Positions 35,203 through 47,380 of a stretch of 64,000 nucleotides of DNA are shown here, in pieces. A program made the position numbers and the translations under genes. The notes under the pieces were generated by a model. The model was not told the origin of the DNA and did not search any database. It saw only the letters and a list, made by a program, of their open reading frames with translations. Positions within the stretch are counted from its first letter, which is position 1. Every line of letters begins with the position of its first letter. Origin of the DNA: Phyto melanocephala (Eukaryota; Arthropoda; Insecta; Diptera; Rhinophoridae); contig OW799233.1 of NCBI GenBank assembly GCA_941918925.1, forward strand, positions 29,332,421 through 29,396,420. Reading direction: 5' to 3'.

Positions 35203-37879
35203 TTTTATACCCGCCACCAAAAAAATGGTGGGGGTATATTCATTTTGTCATTCCGTTTGTAACACATCGAAATATCCATTTTAGACCCCATAAAGTATAT
35301 ATATTCTGAATCGGGGTTTGATTTTATGACGATCTAGCTATGTCCGTCCGTCTGTCCGTCTGTCCGTCTGTTGAAAGCACGATAGAGGTCGCACCGAAAA
35401 AGCTAGGGGGCTCAAATTTTGTCAGAATCTTTCCTATAGACAAGGTTTGTTTGGTATTGAAAATGGGCTAAATCGGAATATTAGGAAGAGAGTTATAGCT
35501 CGAAAAGCAAGAGTAGGTCGAAAAAACCGTGTCCTTCGAACATCGAATAAAATGGAATTGTGTCCAAACGCCTTAACGTAGACTCATGAAACTTCGAATA
35601 TATATTTCCTGGGTAAAGACAATATTTTCCCCCAAAAATTGTCTAAATCTATGCATTAGGAGAGGAGTTATCGATCAAAATGTACGAAAATTTATACCGC
35701 ACAGTGTATTTTTTGGTATATTTAAAAACAAAAACGTCATAAAAGCAACAAAATTGGATGTACGACTCTGAAATTTTGCACACTTTGGTCTTTGGTGACA
35801 CGCTTTCTTGTAACGGTAAATCAATGTGCCACGCCTACTTTTACGCCCACCTCCCATTTAACGTTTTAACTAAAATTCATATAATTTCTCTATTAATAAA
35901 GATAAGATAAGATAAAAGATAATAATAAAGGAATAATAAAGGCCCATATTGAAACACCTCAGTTGTACTCATTCGCAAAAATAACTTTGACACGCCTACT
36001 ATAACGCCCACTTTTCACGTTATCTACCGTTAATGAAATTTAAAAGCTCATAAAACCGCTAAAATTAGAGGTATGATGATAAATTTTGCTACGTCTATCC
36101 CCCTAGGCAATTTCATTACTATGCCAAAAAATTAAGGTGCCACGCCCTTTTTTACGCCCACCTCCCATATAACGTTTTACCTAAAATTCATATAATTTCT
36201 CTATTTATAAAGATTTTGGAATAATAAAGGACTATATTGAAACACCTAAGTTGTGCTCATTAGCAAAAACAACTTTCACACGCCTGCTATAACGCCCACT
36301 TTCACTTTTGAATTGTGTCCAAACGCATAAACGTAGAGTCATGAAACTTCGAATATATATATATCGAGTCAAAAGAATATTTTTCCCTGAAAATCGCTTA
36401 AATCTATGAATTAGGAAAAGAGTTATAGATAAAAATGTACGAAAATTTATACCGCACAGTGTATATTTCAAATTCTGAAATTTTGCAAACATGGCTTTTT
36501 GGTTAAAGTCTTCGTTATAACGGAAAATAGATGTGCCACGCACACTTTTTTCCTTAAAATTTTATAAAAATATATTAGTCATAAAAATTAGCATTTATTA
36601 ATCTTACACTGCGACATTTATTGTACTGTAGCTAAATATAAGATAAAGATGATAAGATAGATGACTCTACTAGCAACTACTAGATGGCATGATAACAACT
36701 TATGCTTATGTTCTCCTTAAGTTATGCTCTATTAAAAATGCGAATTTAGGATAATTTTGACCTAAGTCAAAAAAAATTATCTCTAAACATTATAAACAAT
36801 TTATTTTCATGTACTAATGGCTAACAAATTTTAAAATTATACAAAACTTATTTCGTTTCAAAATCTTTTAAAAGCAAAATGTTATAGAAGTTTAAAAATC
36901 AAAATCTTACTAATAAATTTCCCGTTTTAGAAAAATGCAGAGAATGTATATTTTAAATCACCCTGTGGCCCTTAAAATTTAACTTTCTTCCTCTTAAATT
37001 CATGTAAATTCTCTATGAATAAAGATTTTGGAATACTAAAGGACTATATTGAAATATCTAAGTTATGTTTATTAGCAAAAACTTTATTGACACGCGTATT
37101 TTAACGGCAACTTTCATTGAAAGACTAAATTTACGAAAACATTTTACTAGCATACCGAAGTTATAATGGGTGGTTTAATTTTAAGGGACTATGTTGATTT
37201 TGAATAAAATTATTATGAAATTATTATCATTTATTTTTATTTGTATGCTTCAATTATGTATGGAACAAAATATCGGCCAAATGGCCCCCCAACCTAGGCG
37301 GCACACCACGATCCGATAGTCCAAATTTTCAATGACACTGTTGATGCTCGATTGTTGGGCACGATGATGAGTCAAGGTTGCTTGCTCTTGCTACGTTATC
37401 GTGAAAAACAGCAATGTTTCCCATTCAACGAACTAAGATGACATTCACAGATGTTTTCACATTTCATACAGACCTGCTTTGCAGACATTTAAATATTTTT
37501 TACAATTCTCACGGATGTGGTCGAATTCGAACGATTATGTTGACCAAAAGAATCACGAAGTGCACAAAATTAATTTTGATTTAAACGCCCATTATTATAA
37601 AAATCTTTAATATTTAAAAGCGTTGCTCGATTGCGTATCTTTCCACGGTTCAAATTGAGTTAGTCTGAGATTGAGAAATGTCAAATGAAATACAAGAAAA
37701 AAGTTGAAGGTTACCTTAAAATTTAACCACCCTCTACAAAGAAAGTGATACATATTTTATTATAAAGAGATTATTCTATAGCGATTAACAAAATAATAAA
37801 TATTGTGCTTTAAATGTACACAAAATTGGTGGTGGGTATGAAAGATTCGGCACAGCCGAATATAGTGCTCCTACTTGTT
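35203..37879 (+). mobile_element. HINE family I, copy E, 2.7 kb with extra module
   Basis: The 5' end is at 35203, a short (GTCCGTCT)n core at about 35342-35372, and array units near 35828 and 36140. A second 5'-block copy (36310-36540) follows, then an extra module (36545-36985) shared with copies G and H, then the nested M1 element (37166-37734), and the hairpin end at 37879. The second half of the extra module is inverted relative to copy H. Confidence 0.78.
37166..37734 (-). mobile_element. Nested M1 mini-transposon in HINE copy E
   Basis: TA at 37164-37165 and 37735-37736; TIRs ATGGGTGGTTTAATTTTAAG and ...TTTAACCACCCTC. It has the same orientation and the same position in the HINE as copy B. 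The transposase remnant carries more substitutions than in copy B. Confidence 0.78.
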
Positions 37880-38143
37880 TTTGTATCAGTTTATTATTTT
37901 ATAGAAATAATTTTTTTTATGATTTCATCATAAAATTTTTTAAGCGGAACATAAAAGTCTTACGGTTAGACAAAATAATAAAACCTAATAAAAACTATAA
38001 AACTTGGAATATATGAGTAATAAAGTTAATGCCGTAACAAATTCAAGGCGAACTAATGTAGGTTACGGTACGAACACAGCTGATTATTAATTGAACTCAA
38101 ATTTTGTATAACATGGCTGTAAAATATGTTTATTTTTATTTAT

Positions 38144-38144
<1 letters not shown>

Positions 38145-38174
<30 letters not shown>
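38145..38174. repeat. poly(T) tract, about 30 bases
   Basis: An uninterrupted T run (equivalently poly(A) on the minus strand). No retroposon body was recognised next to it. Confidence 0.9.
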
Positions 38175-38175
<1 letters not shown>

Positions 38176-38264
38176 TATTGAATGAAAAAATTAAAAAAAA
38201 ATGATTTAAAACTGCAAAAATTAACTAGAAAATTGTGTGTAAGGAAAATAACACACTTGAGGTC

Positions 38265-38370
38265 AAATGGGTTTCTTGATGTGTTGAAAGTGGTAATATC
38301 CTGTCAAACCCACATATTATCTATGTCATAATGATTAATTTTTCCACCACAAGAAGCTTGATAGAGAATA
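38265..38370 (-). pseudogene. DD41D transposase scrap (second catalytic Asp region)
   Basis: The minus strand reads HYDIDNMW, V, stop, QDITTFNT around 38330-38285, a decayed form of the D.ENMWFQQDGATCHT motif of the DD41D group. The reading frame is broken and no TIRs are visible. Confidence 0.5.
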
Positions 38371-40130
38371 TATCGCTGGTCACAGGTGCAAAGGCCCTAA
38401 CTCGTATTTTTTACGAAATTGGGTTTAAATGATTCCAATGCATTTCACACAAGTACACCTCTACACAAAAATTTATTGCAATAGTATCAAAAATAACAGT
38501 TCTACAAGCAATTTTACTAAAGAAGTTACATTATGATAACAGAGTTTCTTTTCCTGTAAAGTTAAATGTATTTGAGATAGGGTCTTTCTATCTATGACCA
38601 ACGTTATGTACTTATGTTTATGTATGTTTCGATTAAGAATTGTTCGGAAATGTAGTAGCGCAATCCTAATGTTTTAATATTAAATACTTAAGTCCGAGTC
38701 ACATATAATCTGACATATATCACCCCTGTGCGCAAAATTATCGTTTGTTACACTTTCTTAGAAATCAGCTTTTTAATGCAAATTGCTTCTACATCCATTT
38801 ACTATATCTGCTGATAAAATATTGTGTACATTTTATCGTATATAGCAGTGTAATTTACGTAATAAAAACGCTCTCCTGTAAAATTTTGTTTTCATAACAT
38901 ACGATAATTTCGCGCTCAGGGGTCGATGTTTTCTATCGCCATTTTACTTAATACTAACGACAGAAAAGGTTGTGAAAAATAATAAATATTGCTAACGAAT
39001 AATAAATCAGCCAAAACAAAGTAAAAAGCCAACCTATAGCTGTCATACTATTTAATAATAATAATAAAGTTGGAAATTTGCTTTAATTGTTTAAACTATG
39101 TTATTCAGTAGAAGCAAGTCATTGTTAAGATTTGATACTACAAATCAAATCAGTTTTATAAAGAATCTGATCTTTCAAAAAGTTTTGTTGAAAACAAACT
39201 TACAAGCTCATATTATTTTACAACAAAAGGAGTTTTGAAGACAAAAAGCCCTTTCTCGGAAGAGATTTTCTTTAAGTAAAGAGTTTCCGGTATTACAGAT
39301 AAAATATAAAGTCGGTTAAGCCGTATTTTTATTTGAAATTGTATCTGGGATTTTATGTTAGAAACCCTTGCAGTATACAGTAAAAAATTATTGTTATTAT
39401 TTTTTTATACTGTTACTTGTGTTATTGCTTTTTCTGCCATGTTAGATCTAGTAACACATATTAACTTTTTAAGTTTATTAATTGCCATCATTTGAACTTT
39501 TATTTAATTTACGAGCCATGCAACATCATCTACACATACAAACACATATGTTGTATGTATGTTTATTAAAGTGCATAGAATAAAGTAAATCCAGCAGTCG
39601 TATGAACATTTCGAAAGCGAATTAATTTTACTACAACAACACTTACTGTTACGTGCTGTTGTATACGAACATTCATATAAACTCATGCTTGCATATGGTT
39701 GTGTGAATACATGTGACTGTTACACACTGCTAAACATAAAAAGGCAAAAAAACAGGACTTAATAGAGTTAAAAGAAAATTTGTTTCTTTTTAACCTTTTA
39801 TCAAGGTTGTCATATAAAAAAAAAAACTAACAAAAATTTTATGTTCTTTTCAATTTCTTTCTTGTTGTTTTCTTTTATAATAGTTTTTATTTGTTGCTTT
39901 CGTTTTTCGCTAAGACAGTTAGACGACCTTTTTAATGAATGTCAAATGTGTTAGAGACAAACCAAGTATAAAACATACAATAACAACAACTTGTCTGTAA
40001 GTAGTTGAATATAAATGTGCTAATACTTTCGTATTTATATTGTTTACAATGTAACATATAATTATAGGGACAGATTTACAAGAAAATAATAAAAAACTCG
40101 TTTTTGAACAAAAATGTATCCTATGTGTAT
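38371..40130. other. AT-rich non-coding stretch
   Basis: No gene recognised. Frames such as 39504-39686 (minus) carry no supporting signals. Confidence 0.5.
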
Positions 40131-40467
40131 TGTTACGTTTATACCTTTTATAAATGTTGGCTTATTTCCTTTAAATAAACCTTGAGTTCTTTTATTGCAG
40201 TCAAAAACAGCTGAAATTTGTTATCAAATAAAGAGCACTTTACTTATTAAGATACAGTCAGATATTGTTTTTATATCACTTTACTTATTACACTTATGGT
40301 TACACACTTTAATTGTCAAACTCACTTTGATACACACTTTACAAGCTCTATTGTAATACTGATCATGTTAGCTGTGTTGTTCGGCTATTTATAGTAACAT
40401 AGTGGTGTTCGGTAACATTCGACAAAGTTCTCGTATGTACATTCTAGTACATTCAATAACCGTTACA
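40131..40467 (+). repeat. Possible solo LTR (337 bp)
   Basis: Begins TGTTACGTTTATACC and ends ACCGTTACA, the TG...CA form of an LTR. A diverged copy of its first part is at 41093-41160 (TGTTGCGTTTATAC...GGCTTATTTCC) and its later part at about 41320-41345 (CTGATCATGTT). No target duplication is clear, so the ends could be slightly off. Element type is not known. Confidence 0.4.
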
Positions 40468-40975
40468 TTTAAATTAAGACGTTAAGTAATATGCACGAAA
40501 AATAGAAGTGCCTAAAAGTATGCTACACATAATAACAAACATCATGTTCGAACAACCATCGAAATAAACTAATACAAATAAAACTCCTGAACTTAAACTA
40601 CTGCAACTAAAATAAATTATAATGTAAATTAAGCTTTTTAAAAATAAATCTGTAACAGTATGTATAAAAAATCATTTTCAAACCCAATTTTTATTTAATT
40701 CACGTTTAATACCAGAATGAAAAAAATTCATTTTTTTATCTATAAAGCTTTTACCTATATAGCTCAAGTTTAACATCAGTGAATCTGTGTCAAATCTTAA
40801 TTGAATATTAACTTTTTCATTTATTGTACGCCATTATGTAGTGACAGCCATCATGTGTTTAATTTTTTTTTAGAAATTTATACTCTGCTTGTCGAGCCTT
40901 TTATTTAATACTATTGAATTTCTCGGTTGCCTGGAATTAAAAAAAAATTTATGAAATTCACTTAAGTAGTTATAC

Positions 40976-41090
40976 TGGATTTCAATAACGATTCACTGTT
41001 AACTATTTAAAAGATAGACAGACGGACATTGATCACTATTCCCCTATTCATAAGTATTCAGGATATATAAACTTTATGGGATCAAAAATA
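40976..41090 (-). mobile_element. HINE family II fragment
   Basis: Contains TTTCAATAACGATT, ACAGACGGACATTG (the microsatellite core) and ATATAAACTTTATGGG, the same order as family II in reverse. Both ends are missing. Confidence 0.5.
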
Positions 41091-41092
41091 AA

Positions 41093-41420
41093 ATTGTTGC
41101 GTTTATACTTTTAAGAAATGTTGGCTTATTTCCTTTAAATATCGTGGGATTATTTTATATTGTAAATAATAACATTTAAAATGAAATGCTATAAAAAAAA
41201 CTAGAGACTTTGTCAGGTTTTAAAAGAAAAAGAATTAGCTTAAAGAGTACTTTTCATTATTATTTAATTTATTGGTATTTACCTTTATTATTTACTGATA
41301 GCTGCTTAGCGAACTCTTTTCTAATGCTGATCATGTTCGTTATGCCATTTTAAAGTAATAGTGCCAAGTAGTAGTGACAAAGTCAGTAATATCAGATTTT
41401 TATAACCAAATAATGCCTAA
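41093..41420 (+). repeat. Diverged second copy of the LTR-like repeat
   Basis: The first ~50 bases and a block near 41320 match 40131-40467; the middle differs. It is too diverged from 40131-40467 to be the other LTR of one recent element. Confidence 0.35.
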
Positions 41421-41514
41421 CGTATTAATTAATTTAAAATGCTGTATTTTCTTATTAATTAATTTTATTTATGTTTATTATAAATTATATTATAATTTAA
41501 TTAACCGAGCTGAG

Positions 41515-41622
41515 TAACCAAGACATTTGCCCGTTATAGTGAAACAGACTAAAGTCTCTGGCGGGTATCAAACCCGCAACCCCCAGACTGGCAGAATATT
41601 ACACTACAAGCTCCCCGGGCGC
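41515..41622 (-). repeat. tRNA-derived SINE-like repeat
   Basis: On the minus strand GCCCGGGGAGCTTGTAGTGT (from 41620) looks like a tRNA 5' half with an A-box-like segment. GCGGGTTTGATACCCGC (41577-41561) forms a perfect 5-bp T-stem with a 7-base loop and a B box (GGTTTGATACC). The 3' acceptor strand does not pair, so it is not a functional tRNA. An unrelated tail and A/T-rich sequence follow, as in a SINE. Only one copy is in the window, so the family cannot be confirmed. Confidence 0.5.
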
Positions 41623-42017
41623 TTCTAATTTATATTTTTGCTTTGATTTCCGCAAGCAGTTTTTAATGAAAACCTATTTTCTTTAGCACTGGTTAAGCTG
41701 ATTTTTTGTAGTCCTTTCAGTAGTTGGCAAAGCAGAAATAAAAACTCCAAATGTATTTAGTAGACTTCTAATATAAATTATAAATAAATAAACAAAGAGA
41801 TTTTTTTGAGATACTAAAAATATTTATACTTCCGTTTACTACAGCGAGATTTTCGGTAAAAACGAGAAATTATGTCCGTCAAGTGGCTTGGCAGGCTCCT
41901 AATATTTTACCAAAATTTTCAATAAGTTTTTTAAATTATTGATATCTGCAGAGTAATATTGTTTTTAAAGGAGTTGTACAGTCGTGGGTTTATCGCTATA
42001 CACTTTCGATTTCAAAA

Positions 42018-42225
42018 AGTGTCAAAACGCACGTTCTTGGTGGCCAATTTAATTGTCCTCTAGGAGAAGTAAGGGGATTTTCGAACTTTTCTTTCAAAAG
42101 ATTAATTGTCTATTTTAACGTGTGACAGGTGGCACAATACTGTTGAAATCACATATTTTCTAAGTCTAAATCATAAATTTTCCGCCACAAAAAGCTTTGA
42201 TTGACCATTGATAATTGTAATAAAA
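42018..42225 (-). pseudogene. DD41D transposase fragment, decayed
   Basis: The minus strand reads DLENM, stop, FQQYCATCHT, LK, stop, TINLLKEKFENP, then LNWPPRTCVLT. This is the segment between the second and third catalytic Asp of the DD41D group; the Asp of QQD is now Tyr. Two stops are present and no TIRs were found. It ends next to the HINE at 42231. Confidence 0.7.
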
Positions 42226-42230
42226 TTAAT

Positions 42231-42440
42231 AACAAGTAAGAGCACTATATTCGGCTGTGCCGAATCTTTTATACCCACCACCAATTTTGTGTACATTTAA
42301 AGCACAATAATTATTATTTTGTTAATCGCTTGGAATAATCTCTTTATAATAAAATATGTATCACAAATATGTATGTATCACAGGTGAACTACACGTAGAC
42401 TTTAAATTTGTTTTATGCATTTTATTTGACATTTTATGAA
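42231..42440 (-). mobile_element. HINE family I, 3'-end fragment (copy F1)
   Basis: AACAAGTAAGAGC plus the hairpin ATTCGGCTGTGCCGAAT and CCCACCACC form a clean 3' end. A piece of M1 (GGTGAACTACACG...) follows from about 42385 without its TIR, and homology then stops. Copy F2 begins 120 bp later in the same orientation. Confidence 0.7.
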
Positions 42441-42667
42441 GACGCTAAACTAATAAGCTGCAACTAACATATTTCAGATAAAGTCTTTGAAAAATTAATA
42501 TCTGTATCCGTTACACTATGCGATAGCATACTTCATACATAATTTATACATGAAATAAAACAAGTAAGAGCACTATATTCGGCTGTGCCGAATCTTTTAT
42601 ACCCACCACCAATTTTGTGTACATTTAAAGCACAATAATTATTATTTTGTTAATGGCTTTCTTTGTA

Positions 42668-43150
42668 GAGGGTGGTTAAATTTTAAATTTAAAACAGAGG
42701 CCGAATTACGGCACTCGAACGTGATCGAAATTTGAAAACTCTTATTAGAATCTATATACCTAAAGCATACTCGATCGTTCGAGTAAAATTTCGATCGATA
42801 TCGAATGCCGTAATTCGGCCCCAGGTCTGTATAAAATGTTAGAACATCTATGAATGCCTTCTAAATTCGTTAAATGAGAAGCATTGCTGTTTATCGCGAT
42901 AGTGTGGCAAAAAAAAGTCAACTTCGGCTCATCATCGTGCCAAACAATTGAGCATCAGCAATGTTATTTAAAATTTGGACTATCGGATCGAGGTGTGCCG
43001 TTGAGGTCGCGGGGCCATTTGGCCGATATTTTGTTCCATACATAATTGAACCATACAAATATTATCATTAAAAAAGAAATGATAATAATTTCCTAAATAA
43101 TTTGTGTTTTATTCAAAATCAACATCGGCCCTTAAAATTTAACCACCCTT
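42668..43150 (+). mobile_element. M1 mini-transposon in HINE copy F2, interrupted by a smaller MITE
   Basis: TA at 42666-42667 and 43151-43152. It lies at the same position in the HINE as in copies B, D, E and H. The HTH-coding part is missing, and a 124-bp MITE (42698-42821) sits near where the deletion lies. Confidence 0.75.
42698..42821. mobile_element. 124-bp MITE nested in M1 in HINE F2
   Basis: GGCCGAATTACGGCA (42699-42713) is repeated exactly in inverse at the other end, with weaker pairing for ~20 bp more. CAG lies on both sides (42695-42697, 42822-42824), and the outer sequence AAAACAG/GTCTGTAT is continuous in uninterrupted M1 copies, which supports a 3-bp target duplication. Superfamily not assigned. 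Confidence 0.75.
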
Positions 43151-44202
43151 TATAACTTGGATATGCTGGTAAAATGTTTTCGTAAATTAAGTGTTTCAGT
43201 GAAAATGGGCGTTAAAGTAAGCGTGTCAATAAAATTTCTGCTAATAAATACAACTTAGGTATTTCAATATAGTCCGTAATTCTTCCAAAATATTTATTCA
43301 TTGAGAAATTATATGAATTTGAAATAAAGCATTATATAGGATGTGGGCGTAAGAGTGGGCGTGTCACCTAAATTTTCTGGCATAACAATAACATTGACTA
43401 GAAGGATTTCCGTAGCAAATTTTATCATCATACCTCTAATTTTGTCGGTTTTATAAATTTAAATTTCATTAACAGTAAATAACGTGGAAAGTGAGCGTTA
43501 TAGTAGGTGTGTCGAAGTTATTTATGCTAATAAATACAACTTAGATATTTCAATAAAGTCCTTTATTATTCGATTTATAGAGAAATTATAAGAATTTGAG
43601 AGAAAACGTTGTATGGGAACGTTGTTGTTGGCGTGTCACATTTATTTTCCATCAGAAGAAAGCCTTTGACCAAAAAGCAATTCCTGCAAAATTTCAGAAT
43701 CGTAGATCTAAATTTGTCACTCTTATTAGGTTTAAAATTTTTAACATATTGAAAAATACACTGCGCGGTATAAATTTTCGTACATTTTGATCTCTAACTC
43801 CCTTCCTAATACATGCATTTAGGCAATTTTTCTTTCTTCCTTATACTCCGATTTAGCCAATTTTCTATTCCAAACAAACCTTGTGTATAAGACATATTCT
43901 GGCAAAATTTGAACCCACTAGCTTTTTCGATGGGACCTCTATCGTGCTTTTAACAGACGGACAGACGGACGGACATAGCTAGATCGTCATCAAATAAAAC
44001 CCCGATTAAGAATATACATACCATTTTTTTGGTGGCGGATATAAAAACTCAAATACTTCAAAAAAACACATTACAAAAAAATTTGTTTAGCTCTTTTACT
44101 AAAATTTTGCAAAAAATATTTGACCTTGTGTCACAAAAATTGGTCTGCTGATCACGGTCGGATCGTAACGGGTATAAAATGGGGTATAGGGGTATAGAGG
44201 AG

Positions 44203-45564
44203 AGTTTTATCTACTAAATGGTGCTAATTTCTTTTTGTTATCTTATGTTTTCTAGAAGTTATGGTGTATTAAAAAAAGGAATTTAGGAAAATTTAGACCT
44301 AAAGATAAAAAAAAAATTATTTCTAAACATTATAAACAATTTATTTTCATGTATTAATGGCTAACAAATTTTAAAATTATACAAAACTTATTTCGTTTGA
44401 AAATCTTCTAAAAGTAAAATGTTATAGAACTTTAAAAATCAAAATCTTACTAATAAATTTCCTGTTTTAGCAAAATGCTGAGCATGTCTATTTTGAATCA
44501 CCCTGTGGCCCTTAAAATTTAACCACCCTTTACAAAAAAATAGATAGATAAAAAAAAAATTTGTTAAAATATGTATTTTAAATATTCAAATACTTATTTT
44601 AAATCTACTGATGCACATTTTTTTTTAATATTTTTAAATCTTAAACCTCATAAGACTGTGTGTACAACTATATGTTAAGTTGGGCACAAATCATTACTCA
44701 GTTAATTTTTGTCAACAAACTTCGGTCATTTTCGTCTTCACAAACCCCTATAAAATTCCTTTGTAGTTTGTGCAAAAAAATGTTACTAGAGTCATCTAGT
44801 GTTCTACGTGATGTTTAGCAAAGACATCATCCTCAGTGTTTGCAAAATGTAGTGGCGCCTTCAACAGATGTCGCCATCTGCAATGAATAAATGCTAATGA
44901 ATATGACTAAAATATTTTTATAAAAATTTAAAAAAAAAGTGGGCGTGGCACATTTATTTTCCGTTATAACGAAGACTTTGACCAAAAAACCATGTTTGCA
45001 AAATTTCAGAACCGTACATATAGTTTTGTCAGTTTTATTACGTTTTAAACTTCAAATATACACTGAGCGGTATAAATTTTCGTACATTTTGACCTATAAC
45101 TCCTTTTCTAATATACAGATTTAAGCAATTTTTGGGGAGAAATATTCTTTTGACTCGAGAAATACATATTCGAAGTTTCATGACTCTACGTTCATCCGTT
45201 TGGACACAATTCCATTTTATTCGATGTTAGCAGGACACGGTTTTTTCGACCTATTCTTGCTTTACGAGCTATAACTCTCTGCCTAATATTCCAATTTAGC
45301 CCATTTTCAATACCAAACAAACCTTGTCTATAAGAAAGATTCTGGCAAAATTTGAGCCCCCTAGCTTTTTCGGTGCGACCTCTATCGTGCTTTCAACAGA
45401 CGGACAGACGGACAGACGGACGGACATAGCTAGATCGTCATCAAATCAAACCCTGATTCAGAATATATATACTTTATGGGGTCTAAAATGGATATTTCGA
45501 TGTGTTACAAACGGAATGACAAAATGAATATACCCCCACCATTTTTTTGGTGGCGGGTATAAAA
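44203..45564 (-). mobile_element. HINE family I, copy G (5' part plus extra module)
   Basis: The 5' end is at 45564 (GGTGGCGGGTATAAAA), with a (GACGGACA)n core at 45398-45425 and a complete 5' block to 44940. An extra module to 44203 includes an M1-like terminus (CTTAAAATTTAACCACCCTT near 44512-44531). The order matches copy H. The 3' hairpin end is missing. Confidence 0.75.
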
Positions 45565-45595
45565 ATATTGAAATCAATAATAGTAATATTATAAT

Positions 45596-46253
45596 TTTTA
45601 TACCCTTCACCTGTGGTGCACAAGGGTATATATAGCTTTGTCATTCCGTTTGTAATTTCTACAATTTTCATTTCCGACCCCATAAAGTATATATTTTCTG
45701 AAAGCTTATGAACAGAGGAGTCGATTAAGCCCTGACCGTCTGTCCGTCTATCCGTCTGTCCGTCTGCCCGTCTGTCCGTGTGTTGGTTGAAATCAACTTT
45801 TAGAAGCAACTTTATGTTCCTCAGATCTCTATATGGTATCAATCTCTTGGAAGTATTCAGGAATGAATCGCTATTGAAATTCAGCACAATCGCCCAATAA
45901 CTTTCTGAGATATGAGGAAAAAACCACGACCACCTCGTTTTTTTACACAATTACAACAACAACATATATACATACATACATGTAAAAACCATACAAAAAA
46001 AAAAATTCCAAAAAGAAAAAATATTAAAAAAAAATTTTAAAAAAATAATGATAAAATATAAATAATACATTAAATAAAATAAAATTTTTTTGGCTCAGCT
46101 GGGATTCGATGCCACATTTATTCTAACCAGTATAGACATATGTACGTATTTTATATGAGATGAGTGGTGATACAAACAATTGTTATTGCATGACTTCACG
46201 TTGTGAAGGGTATATAAGTTTCGGCACGGCCGAATATAGCACTGTTACTTGTT
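45596..46253 (+). mobile_element. HINE family II, near-complete copy
   Basis: The 5' end is TTTTTATACCCTTCACC at 45596, with an imperfect (GTCTGTCC)n core at about 45738-45780. The 3' end TTCGGCACGGCCGAATATAG with the ACTGTTACTTGTT terminus is at 46253. At 658 bp it is the fullest family II copy here. Its 5' end faces the 5' end of copy G only ~31 bp away (head to head). Confidence 0.8.
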
Positions 46254-46641
46254 TTTTTTAGTTTTTAATCAAATAAATATTTGCACAATTATTCATTTCA
46301 ACGAAGGCACTTTCTGCTTACATAGATAAGTTTCTTACATTACTTTTTATTATTGGATAATATGGGATCTTTAGATTTGTTTAAACCATTATGTTTGGGC
46401 TATTAAAAAGTGCTAAGATGGCATCGCTGCACAAAATTACCGCACGTGCACACCAGAGGCTCAAGTCTGTGAAAAGAAAAGATTTTGTGTATAATATCAT
46501 ATAATGCCACCATACCTTTTACTTTACAAAAGCTTAACACTTCACATTTTCGCGGAAAGTGTTCACCCACAGCACATTCTGGTAATTATACTGTGAGATG
46601 TTAGTGTAAAGTTATATGTAGAAATATAACTAGTCGTTATA

Positions 46642-47167
46642 AAGGGTCCGCCAAATAACTTGGTTTTTTTTTAATGCTATAAAAAAGTGTAGCTTCGGCT
46701 GTGCGGCATGTAGCGCCGTCCTGTTGAAACCAAAAGTTGCCAATATCCTCCGCTTCAATTTTTGTGAATAAAAGTTCGTTCAACATGGCCCGATAATGAT
46801 CGCCATTGACTACTGCAACTTGCCCAATTATGCCTCTGGACCAAAATCCGCACCAAACAGTGACTAGTTTTGGGTGTATCGGCTTTTCAATGTATGCGTG
46901 CGGGTTTTCTGTGACCCAATGGGACAATTTTGCTTGTTTACATACCCGTCAAGATCAAAATAAGCTTCATCTGAAAAGATGATTTTTTTGGTAAAATCTG
47001 CCAGAGTAATGTCGCAATATTTCTCAGCGGTGTGCAAGCGTATACACAACCATATTCGTTCAGCGGAAGGATAAATCTAATTATCTGTCAAATCAGAAAT
47101 TAGCTAAGTGTTACAATTCACGAAATAAGCACTAGTTTAAAAAAAAATCGTTAGATGGCTGACCCTT
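46642..47167 (-). mobile_element. Mariner-derived mini-element (family M2), copy 2
   Basis: The TIRs AAGGGTCCGCCAAATAAC and ...GGCTGACCCTT have TA on both sides (46640-46641, 47168-47169). On the minus strand the transposase middle remains: FSDEAYFDLDGYVNKQN (first catalytic Asp), PKLVTVWCGFWSRGIIG, and FWFQQDGATCRTAEAT (second Asp; the usual CHT is CRT). A frame change lies near 46930. The region with the third Asp is missing, and the coding sequence runs straight into the TIR. Confidence 0.88.
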
Positions 47168-47319
47168 TAGTAGCCACACATAACATGTATAATATTTTTT
47201 CTGTTATATAACTGTATACTTATAAGTAAACATGTTGCTGTCATCTATCGAATCAAGGAAATTGTTAAATTCTTAACATTGTAAATTAAACTTAATCTGT
47301 AGCAAAATTATAGAAAATA

Positions 47320-47380
47320 CAAATATAATTTGGAGAGACATATACCCCCGGTACTACAGGTGAAGAGTATAATAATAAAA
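47320..47380 (-). mobile_element. HINE family II 5'-tip scrap
   Basis: TACTACAGGTGAAGAGTATAAT resembles the family II 5' end in reverse. Only the tip is left. Confidence 0.4.

Larger units (their letters stand above)
42559..44046 (-). mobile_element. HINE family I, copy F2, 1.5 kb
   Basis: The 3' end with hairpin is at 42559, then the M1 element (42668-43150), one and a half array units (CGTTAAAGTAAGCGTG... near 43210; GGGCGTAAGAGTGGG near 43345), the 5' block, an ACAGACGGAC core near 43960, and a degraded 5' end GGTGGCGGATATAAA at 44046. Confidence 0.75.

Noticed and set aside
40131..41420. A full LTR element bounded by 40131-40467 and 41093-41420
   Set aside because: The two LTR-like sequences are too different from each other and no coding or primer site lies between them.
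41558..41620. Functional tRNA gene
   Set aside because: The T arm is good but the 3' side cannot pair with GCCCGGG, and no clear anticodon stem forms.
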